In this document: in pieces, positions 32,611 to 40,963 of the stretch
How the letters are laid out: the number at the start of each line of letters is the position of its first letter
How positions within the stretch are numbered: position 1 is the stretch's first letter
Assembly (NCBI GenBank): GCA_964568395.1
Contig: CAZMPN010000007.1
Span: forward strand, 22,906-86,905
DNA length: 64,000 nt
Source: UBA6016 sp964568395
GTDB taxonomy: Bacteria > Campylobacterota > Campylobacteria > Campylobacterales > UBA6016
Direction of reading: 5' to 3'
Notes under the pieces: model-generated
Seen by the model: the letters and a program-made list of their open reading frames with translations, nothing else
Told to the model about the DNA's origin: nothing
The model's database searches: none
Translations under genes and position numbers: made by a program

Positions 32611-32867
32611 TTTGTAACCTCCTTTGACGCTTCGAGGCTAGCCCATAAGCAGTTATCTATAAGCTCCGACATATTTGCTTTTTTATAAACCATTAGGACT
32701 ATTTCAAAGGAATAAAGCTCATCGGCGTTATCCAATGCAGATATTTCAGCCGATAACCACTCTATAACCTCCTTTTTTGGTCTATTCCAAAAAGTACCTG
32801 CACCGCTCATATCCTCAAACGCTATTTTTACGGCGTTGATTATCCGTTTGTTTGTTGCGGTGTTCAT
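32607..32867 (-). CDS. Small hypothetical protein of element B
   Basis: The 86-residue protein is helical and charged (NKRIINAVKIAFEDMSGAG) with no membrane segment. I do not recognise it. It overlaps both neighbours by 4 bases, between the alpA-like gene and the small gene at 32362, so the three form one tightly coupled operon. Confidence 0.55.
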   Translation of the reverse strand: MNTATNKRIINAVKIAFEDMSGAGTFWNRPKKEVIEWLSAEISALDNADELYSFEIVLMVYKKANMSELIDNCLWASLEASKEVTK

Positions 32868-33046
32868 ATTGCACCGCCGTTATTGATATACGCCTCAATA
32901 TCTGAAAGCTTCCAAACCGTTACCCTGCTTGATAGTTTGAGAGGTTGCGGGAGTTTGCCCTGTTTTGTCCATAGCCAAGCGGTAGACGGCTTTATGCCGC
33001 ATTTGTCGCATACTTCTCTTATGCGGATAAATTTATCTGTTTGCAA
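32864..33046 (-). CDS. AlpA-family excisionase/regulator of element B
   Basis: The 60-residue protein has a single helix-turn-helix (IREVCDKCGIKPSTAWLWTK) and ends VWKLSDIEAYINNGGAI. The VWKLSDI segment is shared with the 58-residue protein of element A, supporting common ancestry of the elements. As an AlpA-type protein it probably promotes excision or controls the integrase gene. It is the first gene of a three-gene operon. Confidence 0.75.
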   Translation of the reverse strand: MQTDKFIRIREVCDKCGIKPSTAWLWTKQGKLPQPLKLSSRVTVWKLSDIEAYINNGGAI

Positions 33047-33484
33047 TGTTTTTCCTTATTGTGCATAAGGAGGGCAGAGCGGTAGTGCTAGGTAATTTTT
33101 TATACTGTAGAAATACCGTATAAGGTTACTTTTAGTGTACCTTGCTAAAATCTCGATACTCTTAATATGAGATTACCACCGCTTTGGAAGTTTTATAGAA
33201 GTGTTCCCGCACTCCTATAAATAAGGCTTCCAAAGCTACCCTCAAAAAGATATTTTCATATCACCTCTTTTTATCCCCATCGCTTTGGCTTTTCATAATT
33301 TCTTGGCTGCTATCGCAACGTTGATTTTGTTATTTCCAAAACGATATGACTATTATATACTAAATTTAAAACCACTTTTTATCGTAGTAAATTCAAATAG
33401 ACATAGATGGATTATAAATTTAAACCTCTTAACACGGAACTAACAAACGTAGAATATGAAAACTAAAATACTGTTTTTTCTAAA
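33047..33484. other. 438-base non-coding stretch between alpA and integrase
   Basis: No gene is seen. It holds a 56-base imperfect hairpin (33181–33236), a GTGTACCTT copy of the GGTACA motif (inverted) near 33138, and otherwise AT-rich DNA. It is a candidate regulatory RNA, origin or packaging site. Confidence 0.5.
33181..33236. repeat. 56-base imperfect hairpin
   Basis: Outer stem GCTTTGGAAG (33181–33190) pairs with CTTCCAAAGC (33227–33236). Inner stem TTTATAG-A-AGTG (33192–33203) pairs with CACT-C-CTATAAA (33210–33221), with one mismatch and a 6-base TTCCCG loop. Twenty-one base pairs form in all, with a 1-base bulge on one side and 5 on the other. There is no T-run, so it is not a simple terminator. 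Confidence 0.75.
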
Positions 33485-34735
33485 CTATTTTAAACTATCT
33501 AAATAATTGCTCCACCATTGCATAAGTTCTGTTCGCTCTTTCAAATATTCGGCGTGATTGTATGCCGCTTTTACTCCGTTGCGTTCAGCGTGCGCCAGTT
33601 GCCTTTCTATTATTTCGCTATGAAAACCGTGTATGCTGATATTTTCGTGCAGTATCGTACTTGCCGTATGCCTAAAGCCGTGCGATACCATCTTATCCCC
33701 AAAACCCAAACGCTTTAAGCCCATATTGAGCGTATTTTCCGAAAGCGGCTTAATAGTGCTAACGGGACTTACAAACACATAGCGATAAGAGCCGTTAAAC
33801 TGCCTTATCTCCTCCAATATCTGCAAAGCTTGAGAGCTAAGCGGTACGATATGAGGGCTATCCATTTTCATTTTTTCGGCAGCTATTCGCCAAACTGCTT
33901 TTTCAAAATCTATCTCGCTCCATTCTGCATAACGGATATTTGCAGGACGGACAAAAACAAGCGGGGCTAGTTTGAGGGCGTATTTTGTGCTTATATCACC
34001 TTGATAATCGTCTATCGCCCTAAGTAGCTCTCCTAATTCTTTTGGGTCTGTAATGCTTCTAAACGGCGTTTGTTTTGGTTTTGGTAGTGTGGTAGTCATT
34101 ATGAGGGCAGGGGCGGTTATTATGTCGTGTTCGTCTAGGTACTTCAAAAAGCCAATAAGCATACCTTTTGCTTTATAGGCGTAGCTCTTTATCCCTTTGT
34201 CGCTCATTTTCAAAATAAGCCCTTTGTACTCTTTGGCTGTTATTTCGTCTATTTGCCTGTGACCAATATGCGGTAAAAAGTAATTTTCAAAAGTAGATTT
34301 GATTTTGGTATATGTAGATGGAACGATATGCGGCTTTTTATCCTCTATCCACTTATAGAATAGTTTTTCAAATGTGTTTTCTAGTTTTTTGGTTTCGGCT
34401 TCTCTTTGTACCTTTGCCGCCTCTTTTTGTACCTTTTTGTTTTCTACGGGGTCTATGCCTTGAGAGATTAGCTCCATAAGCTCATTTCGTTTTGAGCGTG
34501 CTAAGGCAAGGGTAACGGCTGGATAGTTGCCGAAAGTGGTCTTTTTGGCTTTGCTATTAATCGTATAGCGTATCGTCCAAACTTTTGTACCTATGGTTTT
34601 TATGTTGAGGTATAAGCCGCCGCCGTCTGCAATGAGATAATCTTTATCTTTAGGCTTTGCGTTTTTGATTGTGGTGTCTGTTAGTATGTCTTTGCCGTTT
34701 GCTTTGGGTCTTTTAGCTACGGTATCTTTAGCCAT
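33485..34735 (-). CDS. P4-type tyrosine integrase of element B
   Basis: The 416-residue protein has the N-terminal arm-binding domain (TTIKNAKPKDKDYLIADGGG, then FGNYPAVTLALAR), a core-binding domain (about 120–215), and the catalytic domain. Catalytic residues are Arg in FVRPANIRYAEW, H-x-x-R in HGFRHTAS, a late His in RQLAHAERNG and the tyrosine in AAYNHAEY. It should insert the element into the 3' end of the tRNA gene at 34923–34999, which starts 188 bases upstream. The partial integrase at 1–489 and the relic at 6881 are close relatives. GGTACA repeats lie just upstream of its start (34752–34840). Confidence 0.93.
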   Translation of the reverse strand: MAKDTVAKRPKANGKDILTDTTIKNAKPKDKDYLIADGGGLYLNIKTIGTKVWTIRYTINSKAKKTTFGNYPAVTLALARSKRNELMELISQGIDPVENKKVQKEAAKVQREAETKKLENTFEKLFYKWIEDKKPHIVPSTYTKIKSTFENYFLPHIGHRQIDEITAKEYKGLILKMSDKGIKSYAYKAKGMLIGFLKYLDEHDIITAPALIMTTTLPKPKQTPFRSITDPKELGELLRAIDDYQGDISTKYALKLAPLVFVRPANIRYAEWSEIDFEKAVWRIAAEKMKMDSPHIVPLSSQALQILEEIRQFNGSYRYVFVSPVSTIKPLSENTLNMGLKRLGFGDKMVSHGFRHTASTILHENISIHGFHSEIIERQLAHAERNGVKAAYNHAEYLKERTELMQWWSNYLDSLK

Positions 34736-34791
34736 TTTATACCTCTTTTATTGTACCTTTTGAGATACATACTAAAGATAGAATAGCAAAG

Positions 34792-34812
34792 GTACACTAA
34801 AAGGTACAACGA
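34792..34812. repeat. Right end repeat (GGTACA pair), near tRNA and integrase start
   Basis: This is the partner of the repeat at 31059–31079, with 19 of 21 bases the same. Inverted single copies (TGTACCTTTTG) lie at about 34754–34764 and 34827–34837, bracketing it. A multi-copy site so close to the integrase start may serve both recombination and autoregulation. Confidence 0.55.
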
Positions 34813-34922
34813 GAGGTTAGTTTTCTGTACCTTTTGTTGGATGTCGTTAGACTAACCAAAAAGGTTAAACCCTTTGTTTATCGTAGTTTATAGATGTTTT
34901 TGGATTATATTAAATTGACGGG

Positions 34923-34999
34923 TGGTGGGTTCTGTAGGACTCGAACCTACGACCAACCGGTTATGAGCCGGTTGCTCTAACCAACTGAGCTAAGAACCC
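34923..34999 (-). tRNA. tRNA with CAU anticodon (elongator Met or Ile2)
   Basis: The 77-base gene on the minus strand begins GGGTTCTTAGCTCAGTTGG, has an anticodon loop CTCATAA (anticodon CAU), a T-arm with GGTTCGAGTCC and an acceptor stem GGGTTCT/AGAACCC followed by an encoded CCA. CAU is shared by initiator Met, elongator Met and lysidine-modified Ile2. The A-U/C-G pattern argues against initiator Met (no mismatched first pair, no run of three G-C in the anticodon stem). It lies 17 bases beyond rodA on the same strand and is the attachment gene of element B. Confidence 0.93.
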
Positions 35000-35016
35000 G
35001 TATGTTTAAAGCTTTC

Positions 35017-36135
35017 TTAACGTTTCCGTTTTGAAAAGGAGACGGAATTATACAAAAAATCAAATCTAAAAGCAAGTAGATTTTCTAAAATTCCAAAAAG
35101 AATCATAAAAGTAAGGAAGCTGGTGCCGCCGTAGCTATAGAGCGGAAGCGGTATTCCAACGACGGGAGCGAGTCCTATCGTCATAGCTATATTGATTGAG
35201 GAGTAGACGAAAATGAGCACTCCTATCCCGCTGGCGAATACGACCCCGAAATAGTCGTTGCCGAACTTGGCGCGCAGTCCGAGTATATGTATCGTCATCG
35301 CGGCATACGCCAAAATGAGCAGCAGCGCCCCAAAAAACCCAAATCTTTCGACGTGGTATGCGAAGATAAAGTCCGTCGTTGCGATCGGCAGGAATTTTAG
35401 CTGCACCTGCGTGGCGTCTTCCTTGCCTTTGCCGAATAGTCCGCCGGAACCTATCGCTATGATGGACTGCTGGACGTGATAGCTTGGTTTTTCGGCTACG
35501 AAGTCCGCTATCCTCTGTTTTTGGTAATCTTTTAGCCCGACCTCATAAAGAAGAGTGGAGGCCGCCAGAAATCCGGCTATCAGCACCGCCCATATCTTCC
35601 ATCTGACGCCTATCAAAAAAAGAACGCCGAAGCCGAGCATAAGCACTACCCCGGCGCTACCCAGATCCGGTTCTATCGCTATCAAAAAGAAAGGCAGGAT
35701 TATGTACATCGATATTTTCAGAAACGTTTTCCAGTCATAGCCTTCCTCGGGCGGCGGGTTTTTTTGGATTTGATAGGCCAGCATCAAAAGAAGGGCGGGT
35801 TTTATAATCTCCGAAGGCTGTATAGTCATCGTAGTGAAAGGAATCTCAAGCCATCTTTTGGCTCCGAGTATGGAGACCCCGAAGAATTTTACGGATATGA
35901 GCAGCATGATGTCTATCCAGTAGACGATAGGAATGAGCCATACCAGTTTCCTGATAGGCAGCAGCGACATTACAGCGAAGACTCCAAAGCCGATAAGTAT
36001 GTAGGCCACCTCTTTTTTTGCCAAGCTTTCGTTGACTTCGCTAATCAAAAAAAGCGACGATAGCGCTATCGGCACGATAAGGAGTATTATAAAAAAATCG
36101 AAGTGGGTTAATATCCGTCTGTCTATCTGTATCAT
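35017..36135 (-). CDS. rodA: Rod-shape peptidoglycan polymerase RodA
   Basis: The 372-residue multi-pass membrane protein (about ten hydrophobic segments) is a SEDS-family glycosyltransferase with GAKRWLEIPFTTMTIQPSE, then QPSEIIKPALLLM, and VHQ-type ends (PLPLYSYGGTSF). RodA polymerises glycan strands during cell elongation with a partner class B PBP. I use the ATG at 36135; a TTG at 36153 would add six residues. The same order rodA–rluA–flpA–trmB–ftsE–ftsX occurs in Campylobacter. It is divergent from rluA. Confidence 0.88.
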   Translation of the reverse strand: MIQIDRRILTHFDFFIILLIVPIALSSLFLISEVNESLAKKEVAYILIGFGVFAVMSLLPIRKLVWLIPIVYWIDIMLLISVKFFGVSILGAKRWLEIPFTTMTIQPSEIIKPALLLMLAYQIQKNPPPEEGYDWKTFLKISMYIILPFFLIAIEPDLGSAGVVLMLGFGVLFLIGVRWKIWAVLIAGFLAASTLLYEVGLKDYQKQRIADFVAEKPSYHVQQSIIAIGSGGLFGKGKEDATQVQLKFLPIATTDFIFAYHVERFGFFGALLLILAYAAMTIHILGLRAKFGNDYFGVVFASGIGVLIFVYSSINIAMTIGLAPVVGIPLPLYSYGGTSFLTFMILFGILENLLAFRFDFLYNSVSFSKRKR

Positions 36136-36160
36136 TGTGCTGATTTTAGCCAAATATACC

Positions 36161-36166
36161 TATAAT
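36161..36166 (+). promoter_or_regulatory. -10 box TATAAT very close to the rluA start
   Basis: TATAAT ends only 7 bases before the ATG of rluA at 36173. A transcript starting in the usual window would begin at or just before the start codon, so rluA could be translated from a leaderless mRNA. Confidence 0.45.
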
Positions 36167-36172
36167 ACACGA

Positions 36173-37156
36173 ATGAAAACGGCCGTTTTAAAAACCTTTT
36201 TTGCAGGCTCTCCCCAGAGGCTCGACTCTATCATAGCCTCCGAACTCCAAATATCCAGAAAAGAAGCCAAGAAGATTATCGAAGAGGGATTTTGCCGTAT
36301 AGGCGGCAAAGAGATAAAAAAGGCCTCCTATGAAGCCAAAGAGAGCGATAGTATCGATATTCTCGAGTATGTCGACTCTTTCGCGAAGGAAAAAAAGGAG
36401 TCCGTCCTTGTTCCGACTATTGTTTTTGAGGACGATGATATTTTGGTGCTGGACAAGCCATCCGGCCTCACGGTGCACGAAGGCAGCGGAACGACCGAGA
36501 GCACGCTCGTCGACTATCTCAAAAGAAACGGCTTCAAGCTGGCGGAGTCGACCGGCGAGGATAGGGAAGGTATCGTGCATAGGCTAGACCGCGAAACCTC
36601 GGGTCTCATGGTCGTGGCAAAGACGGACAAGGCGGCCGAAGGTCTAAAAAGACAGTTTGCCGATAAGAGCGCCGGCAGGTATTATTTGGCGATTATAGAG
36701 CCCCCCCTAAAAGAAGATGTCGTCGTAGAGGCAAATCTTGCCAGAAACCCTAAGAATAGGATAAAGATATCCGTCCAAAAAGAGGGCAAAGAGGCCAAAA
36801 GCGCATTTAAAAAAATAGCGCTCTCTTCAAACGGCAAGTTTGAGCTGATAGCGGCGAAGCTGTTTAGCGGCAGAACGCACCAGATAAGGGCGCACATGGC
36901 CCACTTGGGACGGCATATCGTAGGCGATGATTTATACGGTTTTAAAAGCCAAAATGCTAAGATAGAAGCAAGCAGGGTAATGCTTCATGCGGCAGTTTTG
37001 TATTTTTACCACCCGGTAAACTTGCAAAAGGTAAGTTTTTTCGCTCCGCCGCCGGACGATTTCAATGCCCTTTTTAACAAACTTTTTGAGATGGAGAACG
37101 CAGGTGAGATATTTTGTCAGGATTTTATCGCCTCTATTTTTGGCGGCTCTGATTAG
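36173..37156 (+). CDS. RluA-family 23S rRNA pseudouridine synthase
   Basis: I use the ATG at 36173, not an upstream frame extension that would run into rodA. The 327-residue protein has an S4-like N-terminal domain (RLDSIIASELQISRKEAKKI) and the catalytic motif HRLDRETSGLMVVAK, whose Asp attacks the target uridine, plus GRTHQIRAHMAHLGRHIVGD. It converts specific uridines of rRNA or tRNA to pseudouridine; the exact target cannot be told. It overlaps the flpA-like gene downstream by 53 bases in another frame. Confidence 0.9.
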   Translation: MKTAVLKTFFAGSPQRLDSIIASELQISRKEAKKIIEEGFCRIGGKEIKKASYEAKESDSIDILEYVDSFAKEKKESVLVPTIVFEDDDILVLDKPSGLTVHEGSGTTESTLVDYLKRNGFKLAESTGEDREGIVHRLDRETSGLMVVAKTDKAAEGLKRQFADKSAGRYYLAIIEPPLKEDVVVEANLARNPKNRIKISVQKEGKEAKSAFKKIALSSNGKFELIAAKLFSGRTHQIRAHMAHLGRHIVGDDLYGFKSQNAKIEASRVMLHAAVLYFYHPVNLQKVSFFAPPPDDFNALFNKLFEMENAGEIFCQDFIASIFGGSD

Positions 37157-38342
37157 CGGATGCGCCAACAAAGACTCGCTTCTCGAGCGTCCCAAAATAG
37201 ACCCGAACCTTCCAAAGCCGATGAACGTCAGGAGTATTTCCGATAGGAGCTCCATAGGTTTTGAGTGGGAGTATACCAACAATCCCGCCGTGGAAGGGTA
37301 TAAGATATACAGAAGCGCCGAAAACGGCGGCTCCGAGCTCGTGGATACGCTAAAGGACAGATTTGTATCCCATTATGCGGATAAAGACCTAAAGCCGGAC
37401 ACCCAATACTCTTATAGATTTTCGTCGTATACCAAAGACGGCACGGAGTCGGACGCCACCCCGGTCGTTAGCGTAAAGACAAAACCTGTGCCTGAGGCGG
37501 TTAGCTTTATAGCCGCCGTGGACAATCTGCCAAACCGCGCCAAGATAGTCTGGAGACCGCACGTCAGCCCCGACGTGGTCGAGTATACCGTGCAAAAAAG
37601 CGGGCCGAACGATAAAAATTGGGACGATATAGCAAAAGTATCGCCTAGGCTTATGGCCGAATATATCGATACGAAAGTGGAGAGCGGAAGAGTCTATCAC
37701 TACAGGATAATAGCAAAGACGTTTGACGGCGTCTACTCCAAGCCTAGCGAAGTCGTCGCCGTAAATACGAAGAAGCTGCCGCTCCCTGCGACGCAAGTTT
37801 ACGCCTCAAAGGACCTTCCAAAACAGATAGCCGTAAGCTGGGAAGCCCCGGAGCAAAAAGAGTTCGACAAATACAACCTGTATAGGGCGGAGAAACCGGA
37901 TTCCAAATACTCCGTAGTATACGCCGGAACCGAAAAGAAGTTTTTGGACAAGATAGACGAGGACGGCGCGGTCAGGTATTATAAGGTCGCGGTAGTAGAC
38001 AAAGACGGTCTTGAGAGTCCTTTCGAGCTATCGGCTACCGGCGTTACGAGACCTAAGCCGCTCACGCCGTCATTCACGCTAGCGACTATAAAAGAAAACA
38101 GGGTCCATCTAGCTTGGACCTCTAACGAAAAAGAGCCGGTTACTTTTAAAATTACCAAAAAATGGGGAAGTTTTCTGAATAAGCAAGTAATTACCTATAC
38201 CGACATAAAAGGCTTCACCTACGAAGATAAAGACGTGGATTTGGGCCAAAAATACCAATATTCTATAGAAGCCGTAGATAGGGATGGGATAGCCAGCAAG
38301 CCGAGCGACGAAGTAGAGCTTTTCGTTCCAAAGGGACTTTGA
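37104..38342 (+). CDS. Fibronectin type III repeat lipoprotein (FlpA-like)
   Basis: I use the GTG at 37104, which gives a lipoprotein signal peptide (RYFVRILSPLFLAALISGC) with a lipobox ending ISGC. The mature protein has four fibronectin type III domains of about 95 residues, recognised by repeats such as GYKIYRSAENG and KYNLYRAEKPD and YTVQKSGPNDKN. In Campylobacter jejuni the syntenic gene flpA encodes a surface lipoprotein that binds fibronectin. This protein probably plays a surface or adhesive role, but host binding need not apply here. It overlaps rluA and ends immediately before the trmB start. Confidence 0.85.
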   Translation: MRYFVRILSPLFLAALISGCANKDSLLERPKIDPNLPKPMNVRSISDRSSIGFEWEYTNNPAVEGYKIYRSAENGGSELVDTLKDRFVSHYADKDLKPDTQYSYRFSSYTKDGTESDATPVVSVKTKPVPEAVSFIAAVDNLPNRAKIVWRPHVSPDVVEYTVQKSGPNDKNWDDIAKVSPRLMAEYIDTKVESGRVYHYRIIAKTFDGVYSKPSEVVAVNTKKLPLPATQVYASKDLPKQIAVSWEAPEQKEFDKYNLYRAEKPDSKYSVVYAGTEKKFLDKIDEDGAVRYYKVAVVDKDGLESPFELSATGVTRPKPLTPSFTLATIKENRVHLAWTSNEKEPVTFKITKKWGSFLNKQVITYTDIKGFTYEDKDVDLGQKYQYSIEAVDRDGIASKPSDEVELFVPKGL

Positions 38343-39512
38343 TTGCCGCACGCTTTTGTCAGCAGTATTAAAGACGATATAAAGCCGTTTTCAGACGGCG
38401 ATTTGACGCTTATCGATTTTTTTGACGCCAGGAAATACTCGCTTGCTTTCGTGCAGATGAGGGGAGTAAAGTTTGCCCTGACGGTAAAACAAAAAGACGG
38501 AAGATTTCTCATAAAGCCTGAGAAGATTACCAGACCTTCCGACCTCAATCTAACAAAAGAGGCGATTTCGATTTTTTGTAAAAACTGCTGCGGCGAGATA
38601 CTATCGTCAAACCTCGTGCTAAAAAAAGTAAAGCCGAAATCACCGAAGCTTTTGGATCCGCTCTATTTTTGCGAGCATCCGGAGTTTTTCGACGGCGAGG
38701 TTTCGATAGAGGTAGGATTTGGGAGCGGCAGGCATCTTTTGTATCGCGCCAAGGAGTCGCCTGGCAAGAAGTTTGTCGGCATAGAGATATATAAGCCATC
38801 CATCGAGCAGGTGCTAAGGCAGTGCGAACTGCAAGGCATAGACAATATCTACGTTATGGATTTTGACGCCAGGCTTATCATAGAGACGGTAAAGCCGGAC
38901 TCTTTGTCGGAAGTATTCGTACACTTTCCGGTGCCGTGGCCGGATAGTCCGACTAGACGCGTAATATCGGAGAGTTTCTTGGCCGTTTGTTCAAGGGCGT
39001 TAAGGGATGGCGGATACGTGGAGCTTAGAAGCGACGACAGGGACTATTTCGAATATGCGTTTAACTCCGCCATGAGCCTGCCGAAGGCAAAGGTAGATTC
39101 GACGAAAAACGAGCCTGCCGAGATAGTCAGTAAATACGAAGACAGATGGCTTAGAAAGGGTAAAGATATTTTCGAGATGAGAATATATCCCGAAAAAGAG
39201 CCGAATAGCCAGCCAAAGAAAGAGTCTTTTGAGCTAGGGGGAGAAATAAGCGTCCTGAGGCTAAACTCTCTTCCTAAAGAGGCCATGGTGGAAGAGGGGG
39301 TTTTGGTTAGCTTCGAAGAGGTGCTTGTCTCAAAAGACGGGAAGAACTTTGCGCTCAAAGTCACCTTCGGGGATGTGGCAAGACCAGATAGGAGATATAT
39401 AGTATGCGGCAAAGAAGAGGCGTACTACTATCCTTTTGCCCCGCTTTGCGTGGAAGCCTCAAAAAAAGCGCATAAAATAATTAAAGAGTATCTGTATGGA
39501 AAAAATAGTTAA
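38343..39512 (+). CDS. trmB: tRNA (guanine-N7-)-methyltransferase
   Basis: The 389-residue protein starts with TTG directly after the stop of the previous gene. The TrmB core is clear: EVGFGSGRHLLYRAKESPG (AdoMet-binding), FVGIEIYKPSIEQVL, and the signature VHFPVPWPDSPTRRV. It has N-terminal (about 100 residues) and C-terminal extensions, as in Campylobacter TrmB, where the protein is nearly 400 residues long, compared with about 240 in E. coli. It methylates G46 in the variable loop of tRNAs. It overlaps ftsE by 17 bases. Confidence 0.92.
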   Translation: MPHAFVSSIKDDIKPFSDGDLTLIDFFDARKYSLAFVQMRGVKFALTVKQKDGRFLIKPEKITRPSDLNLTKEAISIFCKNCCGEILSSNLVLKKVKPKSPKLLDPLYFCEHPEFFDGEVSIEVGFGSGRHLLYRAKESPGKKFVGIEIYKPSIEQVLRQCELQGIDNIYVMDFDARLIIETVKPDSLSEVFVHFPVPWPDSPTRRVISESFLAVCSRALRDGGYVELRSDDRDYFEYAFNSAMSLPKAKVDSTKNEPAEIVSKYEDRWLRKGKDIFEMRIYPEKEPNSQPKKESFELGGEISVLRLNSLPKEAMVEEGVLVSFEEVLVSKDGKNFALKVTFGDVARPDRRYIVCGKEEAYYYPFAPLCVEASKKAHKIIKEYLYGKNS

Positions 39513-40164
39513 CGCCCAAAACCTGGTTTTAGGGTATAAGAAACAAGAGCCGGTTATGAAGGGCGGCAATTTTTCTATCAACAAGGGCGAATTCGTATTT
39601 TTGACGGGGCCTAGCGGAAGCGGTAAGACCACCCTTATAAAATCGCTTTACGGCGGCATAAGACCGCTTAGCGGCGCGCTAGAGGTCGCAGGAATAAACA
39701 TGGTAAAAGCCGGAAACGGCAAGCTTACCAGCCTTAGGCGCAAGATGGGTCTTGTATTCCAAGACTACAAGCTGATTGAAGAGTGGACCATCAAGAAAAA
39801 CGTGATGCTTCCGCTCATCATAGCAGGATACGCGGCCGATATATGCGAACAGCAGACCGCAAAACTGCTAAACCATGTCAAATTGACCCATAAATCAGAA
39901 GATTACCCGGATGAGCTGTCCGGCGGTGAACAGCAAAGGGCGGCGGTTGCCAGGGCCCTTGCGCATAGTCCGCTTATAATAGCGGCGGACGAGCCTACCG
40001 GGAACCTCGACGAGTACTCCGCGGAAGTGGTAATGGAGCTTTTAAAGACGGCGCACGCTTGCGGCATCACCGTGCTTATAGCGACGCACCACATCCCTAG
40101 CCGCTTTGATTTGCCGTACAAAACCCTCCATATCGAAAACGGAAATATCCATGAAATACCTTAA
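39496..40164 (+). CDS. ftsE: Cell-division ATP-binding protein FtsE
   Basis: The 222-residue ABC ATPase has Walker A GPSGSGKT, signature LSGGEQQR, Walker B LIIAADEPTGNLDE, and an H-loop ATHH. With FtsX it transmits ATP hydrolysis across the inner membrane to activate cell-wall hydrolases at the septum. It overlaps ftsX by 14 bases and follows trmB, the order known in Campylobacter. Confidence 0.95.
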   Translation: MEKIVNAQNLVLGYKKQEPVMKGGNFSINKGEFVFLTGPSGSGKTTLIKSLYGGIRPLSGALEVAGINMVKAGNGKLTSLRRKMGLVFQDYKLIEEWTIKKNVMLPLIIAGYAADICEQQTAKLLNHVKLTHKSEDYPDELSGGEQQRAAVARALAHSPLIIAADEPTGNLDEYSAEVVMELLKTAHACGITVLIATHHIPSRFDLPYKTLHIENGNIHEIP

Positions 40165-40963
40165 AAGCCATATAACGCTGATTTTTTCGCTTGTAGCGTT
40201 GCTGTTTAGCTATCAGCTGTATCTGACGGTTAGCGATTTGGCTGACAAATATGAGCATAAACTGGCAAACGAATATTCGATAGTGGCGGTCTCCACGCAA
40301 AAAATCGAGGAGCGCACCTTTAAGCACGGCTCGTATCTGGTGGCGTCTGCGCAAGAGATAGATGCGCAGCCTTTTTTTGCAGGCTTTAGCAATGATCTTG
40401 CCCCGGAGGTATATGAGCAGCTGAAAACCTCTCTTCCGTCTTTTTATAGGATAAAACTAACCAAATATCCGAGCAAGGAGGAGCTCGCCGCCGTAACGAA
40501 ATCTCTAAAGTCCCTCAGGGGCGTTATAAAGGTGGAGAGTTTTGCCAGAACGCAAAATGCCATCGCAAACCTGCTTGACGCCTTCAAATCGGGAGTTAGC
40601 GCATATCTTGCCGTCGTGTTCGTGTTTAACATACTCCTGTTCGTGAAGTTTATGGAGGTGTGGCGATTCGAGCATATCTCCAGAATGCAGATAATGGCGA
40701 TTTTTGGGGCTCCGGTCTGGATGAGAAGCGTAGTGCTTATAAAAATGGCGGTAGTGGATTCGTTTTTTGCCGTCGCTATTACGATAGGCACGTTTTATTA
40801 TCTCTCTATTTCGCCGGACGCCGCGCTGTACCTAAAAAGCATAGGTCTTGACGGGGGGATATATTTTGATATCAGGGAGAGTCTTATTCATCTCGGGGCT
40901 TTGGCGCTTGGCGTGTCGCTTTTCGCCGTCTCCATGGTTGCTTTTAGAAGGCTTGAGAGTTGA
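40151..40963 (+). CDS. ftsX: Cell-division membrane protein FtsX
   Basis: I use the ATG at 40151. The 270-residue protein has one N-terminal transmembrane helix (about 8–28), a large extracellular loop, and three more C-terminal helices. The last half matches the FtsX permease domain (LRVAVFVFNI-like, then RMQIMAIFGAPVWMR). It partners FtsE. Its stop codon overlaps the TTG start of the M23-family gene (TTGA), so the effector protein is made with the transporter. Confidence 0.9.
   Translation: MKYLKSHITLIFSLVALLFSYQLYLTVSDLADKYEHKLANEYSIVAVSTQKIEERTFKHGSYLVASAQEIDAQPFFAGFSNDLAPEVYEQLKTSLPSFYRIKLTKYPSKEELAAVTKSLKSLRGVIKVESFARTQNAIANLLDAFKSGVSAYLAVVFVFNILLFVKFMEVWRFEHISRMQIMAIFGAPVWMRSVVLIKMAVVDSFFAVAITIGTFYYLSISPDAALYLKSIGLDGGIYFDIRESLIHLGALALGVSLFAVSMVAFRRLES

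Larger units (their letters stand above)
30985..34926. mobile_element. Integrative element B in tRNA(CAU), about 3.9 kb
   Basis: The right end is the 3' end of the tRNA gene at 34923–34999, with the integrase as the nearest gene, the standard layout for tyrosine-integrase elements. Moving left are the integrase, a 438-base non-coding stretch, an alpA-type gene with two small overlapping genes, a possible replication gene and a 650-base non-coding stretch. A 21-base motif (GGTACAyTAAAAGGTACAA plus two bases) occurs at both ends (31059–31079 and 34792–34812, 19 of 21 identical). The left limit is uncertain; a degenerate match to the tRNA 3' end lies at 30984–31005. It carries no obvious cargo. 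Confidence 0.75.

Noticed and set aside
36032..36172. Upstream extension of the rluA frame.
   Set aside because: It would overlap rodA deeply and adds non-homologous residues; the ATG at 36173 begins the S4-like domain.
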